A stretch of 64,000 nucleotides of DNA from DASTFY01 sp963829955 (GTDB lineage Bacteria > Actinomycetota > Acidimicrobiia > Acidimicrobiales > Ilumatobacteraceae), in NCBI GenBank assembly GCA_963829955.1, contig CAWHKS010000002.1:147526-211525 (forward strand), written 5' to 3'. Positions 7,961-16,594 of the stretch are shown here, in pieces. The notes below the pieces were generated by a model, which saw nothing but the letters and a program-made list of their open reading frames with translations, ran no database searches and was not told the origin of the DNA. Numbering within the stretch: position 1 is the stretch's first letter; each line of letters starts with the position of its first letter. The position numbers and the translations under genes are program-made.

Positions 7961-9763
7961 ATGCTGTTCACCTTCTACTCCTACAAGGGCGGAGTCGGGC
8001 GCTCGATGGCGCTGGCCAACATCGGGATGCTCCTGTTCCGCCGACCTCTCAACGTCATCCTCGTCGACTGGGATCTCGAAGCTCCTGGGCTCGAGATGTA
8101 CTTCAACGAGCGTTACCCCGAGCTGGTCTGGGACGCGGTGGTCGGACGCCCAGGTCTGTGCGATCTCGTCAAGCAGTACAAGGAGACCATCAGCCGTCCG
8201 CCGCCGGCGGATGAGCCACTCCCCGCCCCGTTCCCCGATCTGGACGACTTCCTCATCACCCTGCACGAGGCCGATGGCTGCACGCTCCAGCTCCTGACGG
8301 CTGGCGACCGTACGGACTGGCCTCGGTACGCCTCGTTCGTCCAGACGTTCAACTGGACCGATTTCTACGAAAACTGGTCCGGCGGCGCGCTGGTCGACTG
8401 GCTGCACGACGAGCTGTGCGATCGGGCCGACGTCGTACTCGTAGACAGCCGGACCGGCATCACCGAGATCGGTGGGGTGACGACGCACCAGCTCGCGGAC
8501 GCGATCGTCATGCTGTTCGCGCCCAACCACGAGAACATGCTGTCCAGCGCGCGCATGGCGGCGGGCTTCATGGATGAGGCGACGGCAAAGGAGAGAGGGC
8601 GACCGCTGCCGGTCATCTGCGTTCCGTCGAGGGTGGACGCTCAGGACAGCTCGGAGTTCGGGGAGTTCCGGACCCGCCTCGTGGGGACGATCTACCCGCT
8701 GGTCCCGGATGAGCTGATCGAGGGTGCGGACCTCGACGAGATGACGATTCCCTACGCGGCGGCGATCTCGTTCCGGGAGCGGCTGCTCTTCGGCGACGCG
8801 GAGATGGAACGGAAGTTTCCCGCGCTGTGTGACGCGTACGGCTCCGTTGCCTCCAACATGCAGCGGCTCGCACCGGTTGGGTCGTGGCTGGCTCGGGGGA
8901 GTCACGTGGTGGCACGCCGCCGGGTGATGGTGATCGGCGGAGGCGCACGCCAAGCCGAGGTCGGCAAGGCGCTCGTCGGCCACGGCTTCGAAGTCGTCGG
9001 CGACGAAGCCCTTGCCGCGGGCTCGAACCTCGCTGGCTCGACGGCTGACGCGGCGAGCGAGATGGCGGGCGTTCTCTGCGTCGTCGCCCTGATCGACGCT
9101 CGCACGGCGCATTCCCGCGTGTTCTCGCGAGCGGTTGCCCTCGCCGACCGTCACGAGAAGGCGATCATCCCCATCCTGCTCGACCCCGGTGTCGAGCTCC
9201 CCGACGAGCTCGCCCACCTGTTCACCATGACCTGGGACGGCAGCGACGACGCCGTGCACCGCCTGCTGTCGGCCGTCATGCTCCCACACCGAGAGGTCGC
9301 CGACGTGAGCCCCGTCGTGCCATCGATCTTCATCAGCTACGTGCACGACGATCGGGTGCTCGTCGAGCAGGTCGCGGCCCGCCTCCGCTCGGCGGGGCTG
9401 GAGGTCGGGTACGACTCGACCATCGTCTTGCCCGGTGACGACTGGCGTCGGTCGCTGGCGGAGGCGGTCAAGCGCTCGGACACCGTGCTCGCGATCGTCT
9501 CCCCGGCATCGGTGGAGAGCGGCTTCTGGCGCAATGAGGTCGCGATGGCCACCGACCTGAGGAAGCGTGTGATCCCCGTGCAGACGTTCGACGTCGATCA
9601 GGCAGCGCTTCCGTACGCGCTGAAGCAACGCCAGGCGGTCGAGTTGAACCTCATGGACAAGGCGAGGTTCGAGAGCGGTGTGCAGCGGCTCGTCGGGGAG
9701 CTTCGCCAACCTGCCGCGGGAAGTCAGTTGCCTCCACCCGGGACATGGACCCGTCCGACCTGA
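7961..9763 (+). CDS. KGGVGR ParA-like ATPase with two TIR-like domains
   Basis: A 600-residue protein. Residues 1-310 are a SIMIBI/ParA-like NTPase with FYSYKGGVGRS (K9-S15) as deviant Walker A, LVDWDLEAPGL at 34-44, and VVLVDSRTGITEIGG (D162) as the switch/Walker B strand. Residues 321-430 (RVMVIGGGARQAEVGKALVGH onward) are TIR-like in spacing but lack the motif residues. Residues 455-550 form an intact TIR domain: SIFISYVHDD, then ESGFWRNEVAMA with W523 and E526 at the site of the NADase glutamate. In FxsT-type proteins the KGGVGR domain is followed by NB-ARC/TPR; here the protein ends after TIR. NAD hydrolysis is inference. Confidence 0.82.
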   Translation: MLFTFYSYKGGVGRSMALANIGMLLFRRPLNVILVDWDLEAPGLEMYFNERYPELVWDAVVGRPGLCDLVKQYKETISRPPPADEPLPAPFPDLDDFLITLHEADGCTLQLLTAGDRTDWPRYASFVQTFNWTDFYENWSGGALVDWLHDELCDRADVVLVDSRTGITEIGGVTTHQLADAIVMLFAPNHENMLSSARMAAGFMDEATAKERGRPLPVICVPSRVDAQDSSEFGEFRTRLVGTIYPLVPDELIEGADLDEMTIPYAAAISFRERLLFGDAEMERKFPALCDAYGSVASNMQRLAPVGSWLARGSHVVARRRVMVIGGGARQAEVGKALVGHGFEVVGDEALAAGSNLAGSTADAASEMAGVLCVVALIDARTAHSRVFSRAVALADRHEKAIIPILLDPGVELPDELAHLFTMTWDGSDDAVHRLLSAVMLPHREVADVSPVVPSIFISYVHDDRVLVEQVAARLRSAGLEVGYDSTIVLPGDDWRRSLAEAVKRSDTVLAIVSPASVESGFWRNEVAMATDLRKRVIPVQTFDVDQAALPYALKQRQAVELNLMDKARFESGVQRLVGELRQPAAGSQLPPPGTWTRPT

Positions 9764-9825
9764 AAGACGCGCGCCAGCCGCCTGCAGCGGTCACAATCGC
9801 GGCGTCGACAAGGGAGGTGGTGCGC

Positions 9826-10209
9826 ATGCGCCGAACCGTCGTCTCACTCGCCCTCCTGCTGGGAGCAAACGCGATCGGCCTGATCGTCGCGGCTGCCCTG
9901 CTGGACAAAATGGAGCTGGATTTCTCGGCGTTCATCTTCGCGCTGATCATCTTCACGGTGATCGAGGCCATCGCCACGCCCGGGGTCGGGAAGTTGGCCG
10001 AAACCAAGGCTCCTGCCATCTCGAGCGGGGTTGCACTGATCGCCACCTTCGTCGCGCTGCTGGTCACCGACGTGCTGTCGGACGGGCTCGACATCGAGGG
10101 CGCCGGCACCTGGGTCCTGGCGACGCTGATCGTCTGGGTCTGCACGATGGTGGCCACGCTGGTCCTGCACAAGTTCTTCGGTCCCAAGCAGGGTGCGGCC
10201 GCCGCCTGA
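9826..10209 (+). CDS. Four-helix membrane protein (holin-like family)
   Basis: A 127-residue integral membrane protein with four predicted helices: around LLLGANAIGLIVAAALL, SAFIFALIIFTVIEAIAT, GVALIATFVALLVTDVL and WVLATLIVWVCTMVATLVL. It ends in a short basic tail (HKFFGPK). It resembles the small four-helix phage-holin-family proteins widespread in actinobacteria. GGGAGG eight bases before the ATG at 9826 supports this start over an in-frame GTG at 9820. It lies 62 bases after the TIR-ATPase gene on the same strand, so it could be a third member of that cassette, although such proteins also occur as ordinary chromosomal genes. Confidence 0.7.
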   Translation: MRRTVVSLALLLGANAIGLIVAAALLDKMELDFSAFIFALIIFTVIEAIATPGVGKLAETKAPAISSGVALIATFVALLVTDVLSDGLDIEGAGTWVLATLIVWVCTMVATLVLHKFFGPKQGAAAA

Positions 10210-10221
10210 TCTGGAGCTCGC

Positions 10222-11055
10222 CTACCAGATCGGCGGTTGCGTCGGCCTCCCGCCGGCGCCGACGCCCGCGGCACGGGCCTGGATCACCGGCCGGTACACG
10301 TCGTGGGTGAGGATCCAGAACTCTCCGGTCCGAACGGCATCGAGCACGAGGTCGGCGACCTCGCTCGCCTGCATCGTCGCCTCGGCGCTCGCTGTGGTGC
10401 GGGCGGCCGCAGGCGGCTCCGCGGCCTCGCCGAGGTCCGAGGGGCGGTTGCGGGCGCTGTCGGTGATGCGGGTGGCGATGAACCCCGGGAGCAGCACGGA
10501 CACGCCGATGTCCGAGCCCTCCTCCTCAAGGTCCATGGCCAGCGCCTCCGACAGCCCGACCACCGCCATCTTGGCGGCGTCGTAGGTGGCCAGGTTCTTC
10601 ACCGGCAGGAGGCCGACCATCGAGGCCGTGTTGACGACGTGACCGCCCTCGCCCTGCGCCAGCATCCGCGGAACGAAGGCCTTGACCCCGTGGATGACGC
10701 CCCACAGGTCCACGCCGAGCACCCAGCTCCAGTCGTCGAGGGTGAGCGCCCACGTGCGCGCCCGCTTCACCACCCCGGCGTTGTTGCACACGATGTGCAC
10801 GCCGCCGAATGCCTGCGCTGTTGCTTCCGCCAAGGCCTCGACGTCCGGCCAGCTCGCCACGTCCGCCGGCACCCCGATCACGTCGCGGCCCTCGGCTCGC
10901 AAGGTGGCGACGGCGGCGTCCAGCGGGCCGGACTCGATGTCGGATAGGACCACCCGCATGCCCTCGGCAGCGAAGGCGGTGGCCATGGCCAGCCCGAGAC
11001 CGCTGGCCGCGCCGGTGACGACCGCGACCCGCCCCTCGAGCTGCTCCAGCGGCAC
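10222..11055 (-). CDS. SDR family NAD(P)-dependent oxidoreductase
   Basis: A 277-residue classical short-chain dehydrogenase. VAVVTGAASGLGLAMA is the TGxxxGxG cofactor loop, followed by SDIES, NNAG and NTASMVGLLPVKNLATYDAAK (Ser-Tyr-x-x-x-Lys). Asp at the end of strand 2 suggests NAD preference. The start is a GTG at 11055, 17 bases after the livF stop, so it is probably the last gene of the liv operon. The C-terminus (DAVRTGEFWILTHDVYRPVI) matches SDRs associated with lipid or xenobiotic catabolism. Substrate is unknown. Confidence 0.8.
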   Translation of the reverse strand: MPLEQLEGRVAVVTGAASGLGLAMATAFAAEGMRVVLSDIESGPLDAAVATLRAEGRDVIGVPADVASWPDVEALAEATAQAFGGVHIVCNNAGVVKRARTWALTLDDWSWVLGVDLWGVIHGVKAFVPRMLAQGEGGHVVNTASMVGLLPVKNLATYDAAKMAVVGLSEALAMDLEEEGSDIGVSVLLPGFIATRITDSARNRPSDLGEAAEPPAAARTTASAEATMQASEVADLVLDAVRTGEFWILTHDVYRPVIQARAAGVGAGGRPTQPPIW

Positions 11056-11072
11056 GGAAGGCCCGGCCCCGG

Positions 11073-11816
11073 CTACAGGACCTTGTCGCCCAGGTAGCTG
11101 GCTTCGAGGAGGTCGCGGCGGCCTGAGAGCTCCTTGCCGGTGCCTTCCAGCACGACTTCGCCGTGGTTCATCACGTACGCGCGGTCGGCCACGGTCAGAG
11201 CCATGTGGATGTGCTGCTCCACGAGCAGCACGCCCGCCCCCGTGTTGTCGGCGATCTGCCGCACGAGCGGCAGCATGCGCTCCACGATGATGGGGGCCAG
11301 GCCCAGGCTCATCTCGTCGATCATCAGCACCTTCGGCTGGGCCACGAGGGCGCGGGCGACGGCCAGCATCTGCTGCTCGCCACCCGACAGCAGGCCGGCC
11401 CTGCGGTCCTTGAGTGGCGCGAGGGCGGGGAACATCTCCAAAGCCCGGTCGTAGGCCTGCTTCTGCGATCCTTTGACGCCGCGCAGGCCGAGACGCAGGT
11501 TCTCGTCCACGGTGAGCTGGAAGAACAACGACCGGTCCTCCGGCACATGACCGAGGCCGCGTCGAGCCATCCGGTGAGGGGCGCCGTAGTGCACGGGCTC
11601 GCCGAGCACGTCGGCCGAGCCCTCGAGGACCTTGACGAGGCCCGAGCAGGTCAGGAGCGTGGTGGTCTTCCCGGCGCCGTTCGGGCCCAGCAGGGCCACC
11701 ACCTCGCCGGGTCCGACGTGGAGGTTCAACCCGCGCACGACCGGGATGCCGGCGTAACCCGACGACATGCCCTCGATGCGGAGGAGGGCGCCGTCGCTGC
11801 CGTTCGTGGCGGTCAT
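11073..11816 (-). CDS. livF: Branched-chain amino acid-type ABC transporter ATPase LivF
   Basis: A 247-residue ABC ATPase of the LivF type. Walker A is LLGPNGAGKTT, the Q-loop is in VPEDRSLFFQLTVDENL, the signature is LLSGGEQQMLAVARAL, Walker B is VLMIDEMSLGLAP, and H-loop EQH follows. The short protein and the characteristic LSxGLAP motif distinguish LivF from LivG. It overlaps the livG stop by four bases (ATGA). Such transporters in catabolic actinobacteria carry many substrates besides Leu/Ile/Val, so transport specificity is open. Confidence 0.9.
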   Translation of the reverse strand: MTATNGSDGALLRIEGMSSGYAGIPVVRGLNLHVGPGEVVALLGPNGAGKTTTLLTCSGLVKVLEGSADVLGEPVHYGAPHRMARRGLGHVPEDRSLFFQLTVDENLRLGLRGVKGSQKQAYDRALEMFPALAPLKDRRAGLLSGGEQQMLAVARALVAQPKVLMIDEMSLGLAPIIVERMLPLVRQIADNTGAGVLLVEQHIHMALTVADRAYVMNHGEVVLEGTGKELSGRRDLLEASYLGDKVL

Positions 11817-12616
11817 TGGTGCTCCTCGAGGTCATGGCGGATGTGTTCGGCCTCCGCGTGCACCTCGGTGCCGGATTCCCCGAGGTAGGCGTCGATGACC
11901 AGCGGGTTATCACGAATCTCGGTCGGTGTGCCCTCGGCGATGATGCGGCCGAAGTCGAGCACGTAGATGTAGTCGCAGACGCTGAGCACGAGACCCATGT
12001 CGTGCTCGATCATGAAGACCGACAGGCCGGTGGAAAGGAGCGAGCGGATGCGCTGTCCGAAGACCTGGGACTCGTCGCTGTCGAGGCCGGCCGCCGGCTC
12101 GTCCAGCAGCACCAGTTTGGGGTCCATCACCAGTGCCCGGGCCACGCCGACCAGTTTCCGCTGGCCGTGGGAGAGGTTGGTGGGGGTGAGCCCGGCCACG
12201 TCCTCCAGCTCCACCAGCCGAAGCACGTCGTCGATCCGGCCGCGGACCTCAGGCGTCACCCGTGAGATGTGCAGCATGTCGAAGATCCAGTCGTTCCAGC
12301 GGGGCGGCTGGGCGGCGACGAGGAGGTTGTCCTCCACCGTCAGGTCCTCGAACAGCTCCAGCGACTGGAACGTCCGCACGAGGCCCCGGCGGGTGCGCTC
12401 GTGGGGCTTGAGCGGCCGGAGGTCCTCACCGTCGAGCACGATGTCGCCGGTGGAGCGGACGTAGCCGGTGATGGCATCGATGAAGGTGGTCTTCCCGGCG
12501 CCGTTGGGTCCGATGAGGCCCACGAACTGCTGCGGGTTGACGCTGATGTTGACCGCGTTGTTGGCGTGGAGACCGCCGAAGGTCACGGTCAGGTCGGTCG
12601 TCTGGAGCAGGCTCAT
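11813..12616 (-). CDS. livG: Branched-chain amino acid-type ABC transporter ATPase LivG
   Basis: A 267-residue ABC ATPase of the LivG type. It has GLIGPNGAGKTTFID (Walker A), RTFQSLELFEDLTVEDNL (Q-loop), NLSHGQRKLVGVARAL (signature, with H in place of the usual G), VLLDEPAAGLD (Walker B) and IEHDM (H-loop). It overlaps the fused permease at its start and livF at its end by four bases each, so the three are translationally coupled. The C-terminal tail is rich in Glu and His and is dispensable in the family. Confidence 0.9.
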   Translation of the reverse strand: MSLLQTTDLTVTFGGLHANNAVNISVNPQQFVGLIGPNGAGKTTFIDAITGYVRSTGDIVLDGEDLRPLKPHERTRRGLVRTFQSLELFEDLTVEDNLLVAAQPPRWNDWIFDMLHISRVTPEVRGRIDDVLRLVELEDVAGLTPTNLSHGQRKLVGVARALVMDPKLVLLDEPAAGLDSDESQVFGQRIRSLLSTGLSVFMIEHDMGLVLSVCDYIYVLDFGRIIAEGTPTEIRDNPLVIDAYLGESGTEVHAEAEHIRHDLEEHQ

Positions 12617-14736
12617 GGCGTGGCCGGGGCCGGGGTTGTCCCACCCGTCGGCGCGGGCGATGGTGGCGCAGGCGCGGCCGCGCTCCCTCGAGCCTTGGCC
12701 CAGAGATGTTTCACCGTCAACGACGTGCCGGTGGCGATGCCCTCCGGGTTGAGGATGGCCGTGAGGATCAGGCCGATGGCGCCGATGATCGACAGGTAGG
12801 CGTTGAAGTCCGCGTCGGCGAAGTTGCCGATGGTCTGCGACACGAGACCGCCGCCGACCATCAGGCCGCCGATGATCGCCCCCCAGACCGAGGTGATGCC
12901 GCCGAGGTAGGCGAAGGCCAGGATGGCCAGGCCCGCGAACAGGCTGTAGGACTCGACCTGGACACCACCCAACCGGTAGGCCTGGAAGATGCCGCCGATA
13001 CCGGCCAGGGCGGAGGCGATAGCGAAGCCCAGCATCTTCGTGCGGGCCACGTCGATCCCGGCGGCAGCGGCGGCGCGCTCGTTGGCCCGCACGGCGAGGA
13101 ACCTCCGCCCGGTGGCGCCTCGGCGCAGGTTGACGACGGCCAGTCCGACCAGAACGAAGACCACCACCGCGAAGGCGGTGAACCGCCAGTAGTCGGTCTG
13201 ATTGGTCGTTGGGTCCGTAGCCGACACGTAGACCCCGAACCACTCGGGCTTCGGCACCGGCATGGTGGCCTCGGCCGCGGCCGAGTAGATGCTCTGGTTC
13301 TGCAGCAGCAGGTTGCCGATCGGGCCGACGGCCGCAAGGGTCACGATGGCGAGCTGCACGCCTCGGATGCGTAGGGCAGGAAGCCCTACGAGGAGACCGA
13401 CGATGACCGCGGCGGCGATACCCAGGACGAAGGCGATTGGTGCAGGCCAGCCGGGCCCATCGACGGCCACCAGGTCGAACGGGCCCAGGGTGCCGTCCGA
13501 GGCGAAGCGGATGGCGGTATAGGCGGCAATGCCGGCGAGGGCGGTCTGGGCCAGGGAGATCTGGCCCAGAAAGCCGATGAGGACCACCGAGGACAGCATG
13601 ATCATTCCCGCCACCAGCGACGTGGTGAGGGCCACCTCCCACTGCGCGGTGAACGTGTTGGACAGGATGGCCACGAGGAGGACGCCCACGACCACCCCGA
13701 TCCATGCCCGCTTCGTGGCCAGGGCGAGCGGTTGGCGGCGTTGGATGATGCTGCCGCGGACGGGCAGACGCGAGCCGCGGAAGTACAGCACCAGCACGAT
13801 CGCGAGGAGCGGGATGAGCTCTCGCATGCCGTTCGCCGGCAGCCACTCGGGCCACCAGTCCTGGTCCGCGACCTCGACCATGCCGGACTGGAACATGCCG
13901 ATGAGGAACCCGCCCGCGACCGCCAAAGGGATGGAGGTCAGGTTGCCGACCAGTGCAGCGGCCAGGGCGGGCACGACGAACAGGGTGAACCGGTCGACCT
14001 GCAGCGAGCCCAGTCCGATGACGACGAGGCCGGTGATGCCGGCGAGGAGCGCCGAGAAGACCCAGTTGATCCCGGCGAGGAGCTGCGGGGAGTAACCGAT
14101 GAGGCTGGCGCCCTTCTCGTTCTCGTCGGCGGCCCGCGTGGCCAGGCCGAAGCGGGTGAACGTCAGGATCGCCCACACGATGGCGCCCATCACGAGCGCG
14201 CAGCTTCCCATCCAGACGAAGAGGTACGGGAGGTTGCCGAGACCGAGGAAGTCCTCGATCGACGTGTTCTGGCCCGACGTGCCCGGGAGGAAGCCGGGGT
14301 TCTCCCGGGCCTCGGCTCCGAAGTTGATGCTGGCGACCGACTGCAGGTAGAGCATGATGCCGACGGCGCCGATCACTTTGCCGAGGGCGGGCGCGTTGCG
14401 CAGCGGCCGGAACACCAAGAGGTGGGCCAGCAGGCCGATGAAGCAGGCCATCAGGAGCGCCAGCACGGTGGCGGGGAAGTCACCCATGCTGTCCCCGAAG
14501 CTGATGGTGACGGGGATGTTCGGGCGGTGACCGGGGATGATGTCCACCCACGGGAAGACGAGGTCCCCGTTCTTGTTGAGCTCGTCGAACACGTACACCG
14601 TGTACATGGCGAACGCGCCCTGGGCGAAGTTGATGACCCCCGAGCCCTTGAACGCCGTGACAAGGCCGGTGGCCAACATGGCGTAAAGCCCACCGACACC
14701 GATGCCCAGGATGACCGCGAAGAGGATGTCGCTCAC
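12613..14736 (-). CDS. Fused LivH-LivM ABC transporter permease
   Basis: A 707-residue integral membrane protein that joins the two permeases normally encoded by separate livH and livM genes. Residues 1 to about 325 are LivH-like: MSDILFAVILGIGVGGLYAM, VINFAQGAFAM and a final AGGFLIGMFQSG. About residues 335-670 are LivM-like: VLIGFLGQISLAQTALAGI, GLPALRIRGVQLAIVTLA, and the EAA-like loop AVRANERAAAAAGIDVARTKMLGF. The C-terminus is Ala/Pro-rich and probably cytoplasmic. It lies 126 bases after the substrate-binding gene, and that gap contains two hairpins. Confidence 0.88.
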   Translation of the reverse strand: MSDILFAVILGIGVGGLYAMLATGLVTAFKGSGVINFAQGAFAMYTVYVFDELNKNGDLVFPWVDIIPGHRPNIPVTISFGDSMGDFPATVLALLMACFIGLLAHLLVFRPLRNAPALGKVIGAVGIMLYLQSVASINFGAEARENPGFLPGTSGQNTSIEDFLGLGNLPYLFVWMGSCALVMGAIVWAILTFTRFGLATRAADENEKGASLIGYSPQLLAGINWVFSALLAGITGLVVIGLGSLQVDRFTLFVVPALAAALVGNLTSIPLAVAGGFLIGMFQSGMVEVADQDWWPEWLPANGMRELIPLLAIVLVLYFRGSRLPVRGSIIQRRQPLALATKRAWIGVVVGVLLVAILSNTFTAQWEVALTTSLVAGMIMLSSVVLIGFLGQISLAQTALAGIAAYTAIRFASDGTLGPFDLVAVDGPGWPAPIAFVLGIAAAVIVGLLVGLPALRIRGVQLAIVTLAAVGPIGNLLLQNQSIYSAAAEATMPVPKPEWFGVYVSATDPTTNQTDYWRFTAFAVVVFVLVGLAVVNLRRGATGRRFLAVRANERAAAAAGIDVARTKMLGFAIASALAGIGGIFQAYRLGGVQVESYSLFAGLAILAFAYLGGITSVWGAIIGGLMVGGGLVSQTIGNFADADFNAYLSIIGAIGLILTAILNPEGIATGTSLTVKHLWAKARGSAAAPAPPSPAPTGGTTPAPATP

Positions 14737-14753
14737 GCTTTCCCCCGATCGTG

Positions 14754-14786
14754 ACCGTTCGGGCCGATCCCCTCGACCCGAACGGT
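14754..14786. promoter_or_regulatory. Inverted repeat upstream of permease gene (operator or attenuator-like)
   Basis: A perfect 10-bp inverted repeat: ACCGTTCGGG at 14754-14763 and CCCGAACGGT at 14777-14786, with a 13-base spacer. It sits 17 bases before the permease start on the minus strand. It may be an operator for an internal promoter or part of an mRNA structure controlling permease yield; the sequence alone does not decide. Confidence 0.5.
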
Positions 14787-14810
14787 GGTGTGCGATGCGA
14801 TGTTAGGACT

Positions 14811-14847
14811 CGACGTCACCCGGCTCGGACAGAGCCGGGTGACGTCG
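14811..14847 (-). terminator. 16-bp perfect stem-loop after the substrate-binding gene
   Basis: CGACGTCACCCGGCTC (14811-14826) and its exact complement (14832-14847) flank a five-base loop. The stem begins 15 bases after the binding-protein stop. No T-tract follows on the minus strand, so it is more likely a partial terminator or an mRNA-stabilising hairpin. Such a hairpin lets the binding protein be made in excess over the membrane components. Confidence 0.65.
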
Positions 14848-14862
14848 ATACGACAGGGGTTG

Positions 14863-16368
14863 TCAGCTCGCCTGGCGCGGGCTGCTCTCCGCCACCTTCT
14901 CCATCAGCTCGGTGACGTTGATGTAGTCCGTCCCGAGCGGGGTATCCGTCGTGTACTCGGACCCGTTCCACTGCAGGTACGTAGCGTCCCGGTAGCAGAT
15001 CGACTGGTACTCCTCCGGCGCGCCGGCACAGTCCACCGGCGGTCGGCCGAGGAAGTGGTAGGTGCCCAGGCTGGCCAGGGCCTCGGCGAACGTGGCCTGG
15101 TCGAAGGGATCGCCCCCGTCGGCCATAACCTGATTGGCGAGCTGCCAGCCCCAGATCACCGTCGAGAACGAGTCGTTCATGAAGGTCGACACCGCGGCCT
15201 CGGGCCCATAGGCGGCGAGCGCATCTTCACGCACACCGAGCTCAAAGGTCGCGAAGTCCGTGAGGGCGGCCGGATCGGCCACGTTGTAGCCCTGGAGCTC
15301 GACGAACATCCCCTCGCTCTCGGGCAGGCCGAGCACCGTGTCGTCCACGCAGGCGGTCGACACCACGATCCCGGCGTCGACGCCGGCGGCGGAGAGGCCC
15401 TTGAGGAACTCGACGCAGTCAGAGGACTGCACGCCGAAGAAGACGCCCGGGTTCTCCGCGCCCTCCAGGAAGTCGGCCACGTTCTGGATCAGCGCGGCGT
15501 TGTCCGACGGGTCGCCCGGCTCGTCCGGGAAGCCCTCGAACTCCCACACACCCTGGTCCGCGTAGTACTGGTAGAAGCGCTCCTGCGTGTCCGTCCAGCA
15601 CTGGTTCCCCGGCGCGTTGTTGGCGTACGGGATGGCCAGCTTGTCGAACTTCTGGAACTCGGCCATGAACTGCGCGGCGCTGATGAAAGCCGTCGGGCAG
15701 CCACCGATGCCGGAGTACACGCCGGCCTGATCGAAGTCGGCCACGAAGATGGGCAGCGTCTGCAACGTCGGGATGCCCTGGAAGATCGGGTACATCGCCT
15801 GCGTGAAGAAGTCGATGCCGATCTGGATCAGGTTGGGATCGGCCCCCACGATCTCGTTGGCGCACCGCTGAGCCTCCTCCGGTGTGAGGAGGTGCGAGCA
15901 GACCTGGAGCTCGATCGGACGGCCGGGCGTGCCGGCCTCGTAGTCTGCTCCGATGCCGCCGAGCTGCTCGTTGATGAGCTTGACGGCGGCTTCCGCGCCC
16001 TCGCGCACGTCGGGGAAGGTGCCACCGGCATCGCCCTCGAGGTTCGGCATGGCGAGCACGAAGGGCTCGCCCTCGGCGACCAGCGGTGCGTCAGCCGTCG
16101 CATTGACGGCGGCCTCGAACGCCACTGCGCCCTGACCGTCACGAGCGTCGTCGGCAAGCTCGCCGGCCGGCGCCTCTCCGCTGGCGGCCGTGGTCTCGCC
16201 GCCGGTCTCGGCTGGAGCGCTGGTCTCGGCCGGCGCTTCCGACCCGGCAGGAGCGGCGGTGGTGTCGGCTGCTCCGCCGCCGTCGTCGTCACTGCCGCAG
16301 GCGGCGGCGACGAGGAGCAGGCTGAACAGGACGGCGCCGCGCCTGGCTGTCCTTCGTGCTTGGTTCAC
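14863..16368 (-). CDS. ABC transporter substrate-binding lipoprotein (LivK-type)
   Basis: A 501-residue periplasmic-binding-fold lipoprotein. The signal peptide (RRTARRGAVLFSLLLVAAAC) ends in lipobox Cys24. An acidic Ala/Thr/Glu-rich linker to about residue 75 follows, then a type I binding fold: GTFPDVREGAEAAVKLINEQ, CSHLLTPEEAQRCANEIV, and VASFL-type strand spacing up to DYINVTELMEKVAE. Six or more cysteines in the mature domain hint at disulfides. Start is a GTG at 16368. It is the first gene of the liv-type operon running to 10222. The ligand cannot be named. Confidence 0.88.
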   Translation of the reverse strand: MNQARRTARRGAVLFSLLLVAAACGSDDDGGGAADTTAAPAGSEAPAETSAPAETGGETTAASGEAPAGELADDARDGQGAVAFEAAVNATADAPLVAEGEPFVLAMPNLEGDAGGTFPDVREGAEAAVKLINEQLGGIGADYEAGTPGRPIELQVCSHLLTPEEAQRCANEIVGADPNLIQIGIDFFTQAMYPIFQGIPTLQTLPIFVADFDQAGVYSGIGGCPTAFISAAQFMAEFQKFDKLAIPYANNAPGNQCWTDTQERFYQYYADQGVWEFEGFPDEPGDPSDNAALIQNVADFLEGAENPGVFFGVQSSDCVEFLKGLSAAGVDAGIVVSTACVDDTVLGLPESEGMFVELQGYNVADPAALTDFATFELGVREDALAAYGPEAAVSTFMNDSFSTVIWGWQLANQVMADGGDPFDQATFAEALASLGTYHFLGRPPVDCAGAPEEYQSICYRDATYLQWNGSEYTTDTPLGTDYINVTELMEKVAESSPRQAS

Positions 16369-16505
16369 GTGCGTGTAGCCCCCTTGGGTTGGATGCTCGC
16401 TCGCTCCCCCTGGAATCGAGCGACGCGGCCGACGACCATCCGCGGTGCTCCCGCGGCCTCTCGACGGATGCGCACCGCCATTTCACCACGACACTGAACG
16501 ACTAT

Positions 16506-16516
16506 CAAGTATCTTG
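16506..16516. promoter_or_regulatory. AT-rich palindromic patch between divergent genes
   Basis: CAAGTATCTTG has CAAG/CTTG arms and sits in the only AT-rich stretch of the 226-base gap between the divergent binding-protein gene and the gene at 16595. It is a reasonable place for the promoters or an operator of one or both. No clear -35/-10 pair can be fixed. Confidence 0.35.
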
Positions 16517-16594
16517 TTCGACCGGGCGGTGGTTCCCGCCGCCGAACGGGGTTGCGAAAGCGCCGCGGAGCAGCCGCGGGAGGAGAGGGTGCCG

